Shown: one piece after another, positions 63,785 to 64,000 of the stretch | Numbering within the stretch: the stretch's first letter is position 1 | Layout of the letters: the number at the start of each line of letters is the position of its first letter | Assembly (NCBI GenBank): GCA_903884185.1 | Contig: CAISDV010000063.1 | Coordinates: 1 to 64,000 of the forward strand | Source of the DNA: an uncultured Chitinophagaceae bacterium | GTDB lineage: Bacteria > Bacteroidota > Bacteroidia > Chitinophagales > Chitinophagaceae | Length of the DNA: 64,000 nucleotides | Direction of reading: 5' to 3' | Notes under the pieces: model-generated | Databases searched by the model: none | Seen by the model: only the letters and a program-made list of their open reading frames with translations | Told to the model about the DNA's origin: nothing | Position numbers and translations under genes: made by a program

Positions 63785-64000
63785 ATGCCAATGCAGACAC
63801 TTGTAGCCCCAAAACCACAGACACGGATGACCCATCCCTACGCGTACATAGATCCTAATGCCAGGATAGCATCCAACGTAAAGATCGACCCATTCACCGT
63901 GATTCATGGTGATGTCCAGATAGGCGAAGGCACCTGGATCGGGAGTAATGTGACCATCATGGATGGGACACGTATTGGCAAGAACTGCCAGATATTCCCC
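63785..64000 (+). CDS. lpxA: acyl-ACP--UDP-N-acetylglucosamine O-acyltransferase, 5' part
   Basis: The first lipid A enzyme, cut by the window end. The frame reads MTHPYAYIDPNARIASNVKI, then FTVIHGDVQIGEGTWIGSNV and further hexapeptide repeats of the LpxA beta-helix. In-frame ATGs at 63785, 63791 and 63827 are possible; the last gives the family-like start MTHPYAYI, while the first two add a short unmatched leader. It follows lpxC/fabZ in the usual Bacteroidota order. The catalytic His lies beyond the window. Confidence 0.92.
   Translation, partial: MPMQTLVAPKPQTRMTHPYAYIDPNARIASNVKIDPFTVIHGDVQIGEGTWIGSNVTIMDGTRIGKNCQIFP

Overview
The window looks like chromosomal DNA from a member of the Bacteroidota, most likely the Chitinophagaceae. 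The evidence is a SusC/SusD pair, type IX secretion (T9SS) genes (a 2426-residue SprA, PorX, a PorE-like protein), several secreted proteins ending in the CHU_C/type B T9SS sorting domain, a fused LpxC-FabZ, tandem clpP paralogs before clpX, TAnnTTTG promoter elements and few Shine-Dalgarno sites. The genus is not determinable from this sequence alone.

Layout. 0-8 kb: tRNA-Met, a diheme peroxidase lipoprotein, a fused 2-oxoacid dehydrogenase E1, an FAH-family enzyme, pth, rplY, prs, radC and a DUF3467 gene. 8-12.6 kb: two tandem CHU_C/PKD secreted proteins, the first broken by a one-base deletion in a homopolymer. 12.6-20 kb: TlpA-like lipoprotein, DUF1735 lipoprotein, SusD and SusC on the minus strand. 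20-30 kb: folD, queE, a PorE-like OmpA protein, dprA, a four-helix-bundle (S23) gene, guaB, lnt and an alpha/beta hydrolase. 30-37.7 kb: two more tandem CHU_C/PKD proteins, an orphan HigA-like regulator, a lipoprotein and an SDR. 37.7-45.6 kb: sprA with ruvA upstream. 45.7-54.5 kb: fabH, DinB-like, a Cys/Met PLP enzyme, GNAT, fabD, folE, a PTPS/QueD homolog, clpP-clpP-clpX and a 53-residue protein. 54.5-64 kb: acyl-CoA dehydrogenase, a ComEA-like HhH protein, MBL hydrolase, porX, HD hydrolase, lpxD, lpxC/fabZ and the start of lpxA.

How the genes work together. SprA, PorX and the PorE-like protein belong to T9SS, and the four CHU_C proteins are probable cargo. fabD, fabH, lpxD, lpxC/fabZ and lpxA supply fatty acids and lipid A. 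folE, the PTPS homolog and queE fit the queuosine/folate pterin branch. dprA, the ComEA-like protein, radC and ruvA concern DNA uptake and repair.

The most unusual feature is a set of short tandem repeats with one shared period of 7 bp but several unrelated unit sequences: GATRCGR, GGTTACT/GGTAACT, ATTTACG and AGTTATA. They fill many intergenic gaps and often supply a gene's TAG stop codon. They encode the C-termini of FolD and of a small conserved protein, flank the S23 gene in inverted orientation, and occur in frame inside queE as about 58 extra residues. Their period recalls the heptanucleotide STRR arrays of filamentous cyanobacteria. Other non-coding structures are a branched palindromic element at 8026-8185, a triplicated folE 3' end at 50051-50350, a 22-bp tandem array at 21118-21260 and a palindrome at 35792-35899.
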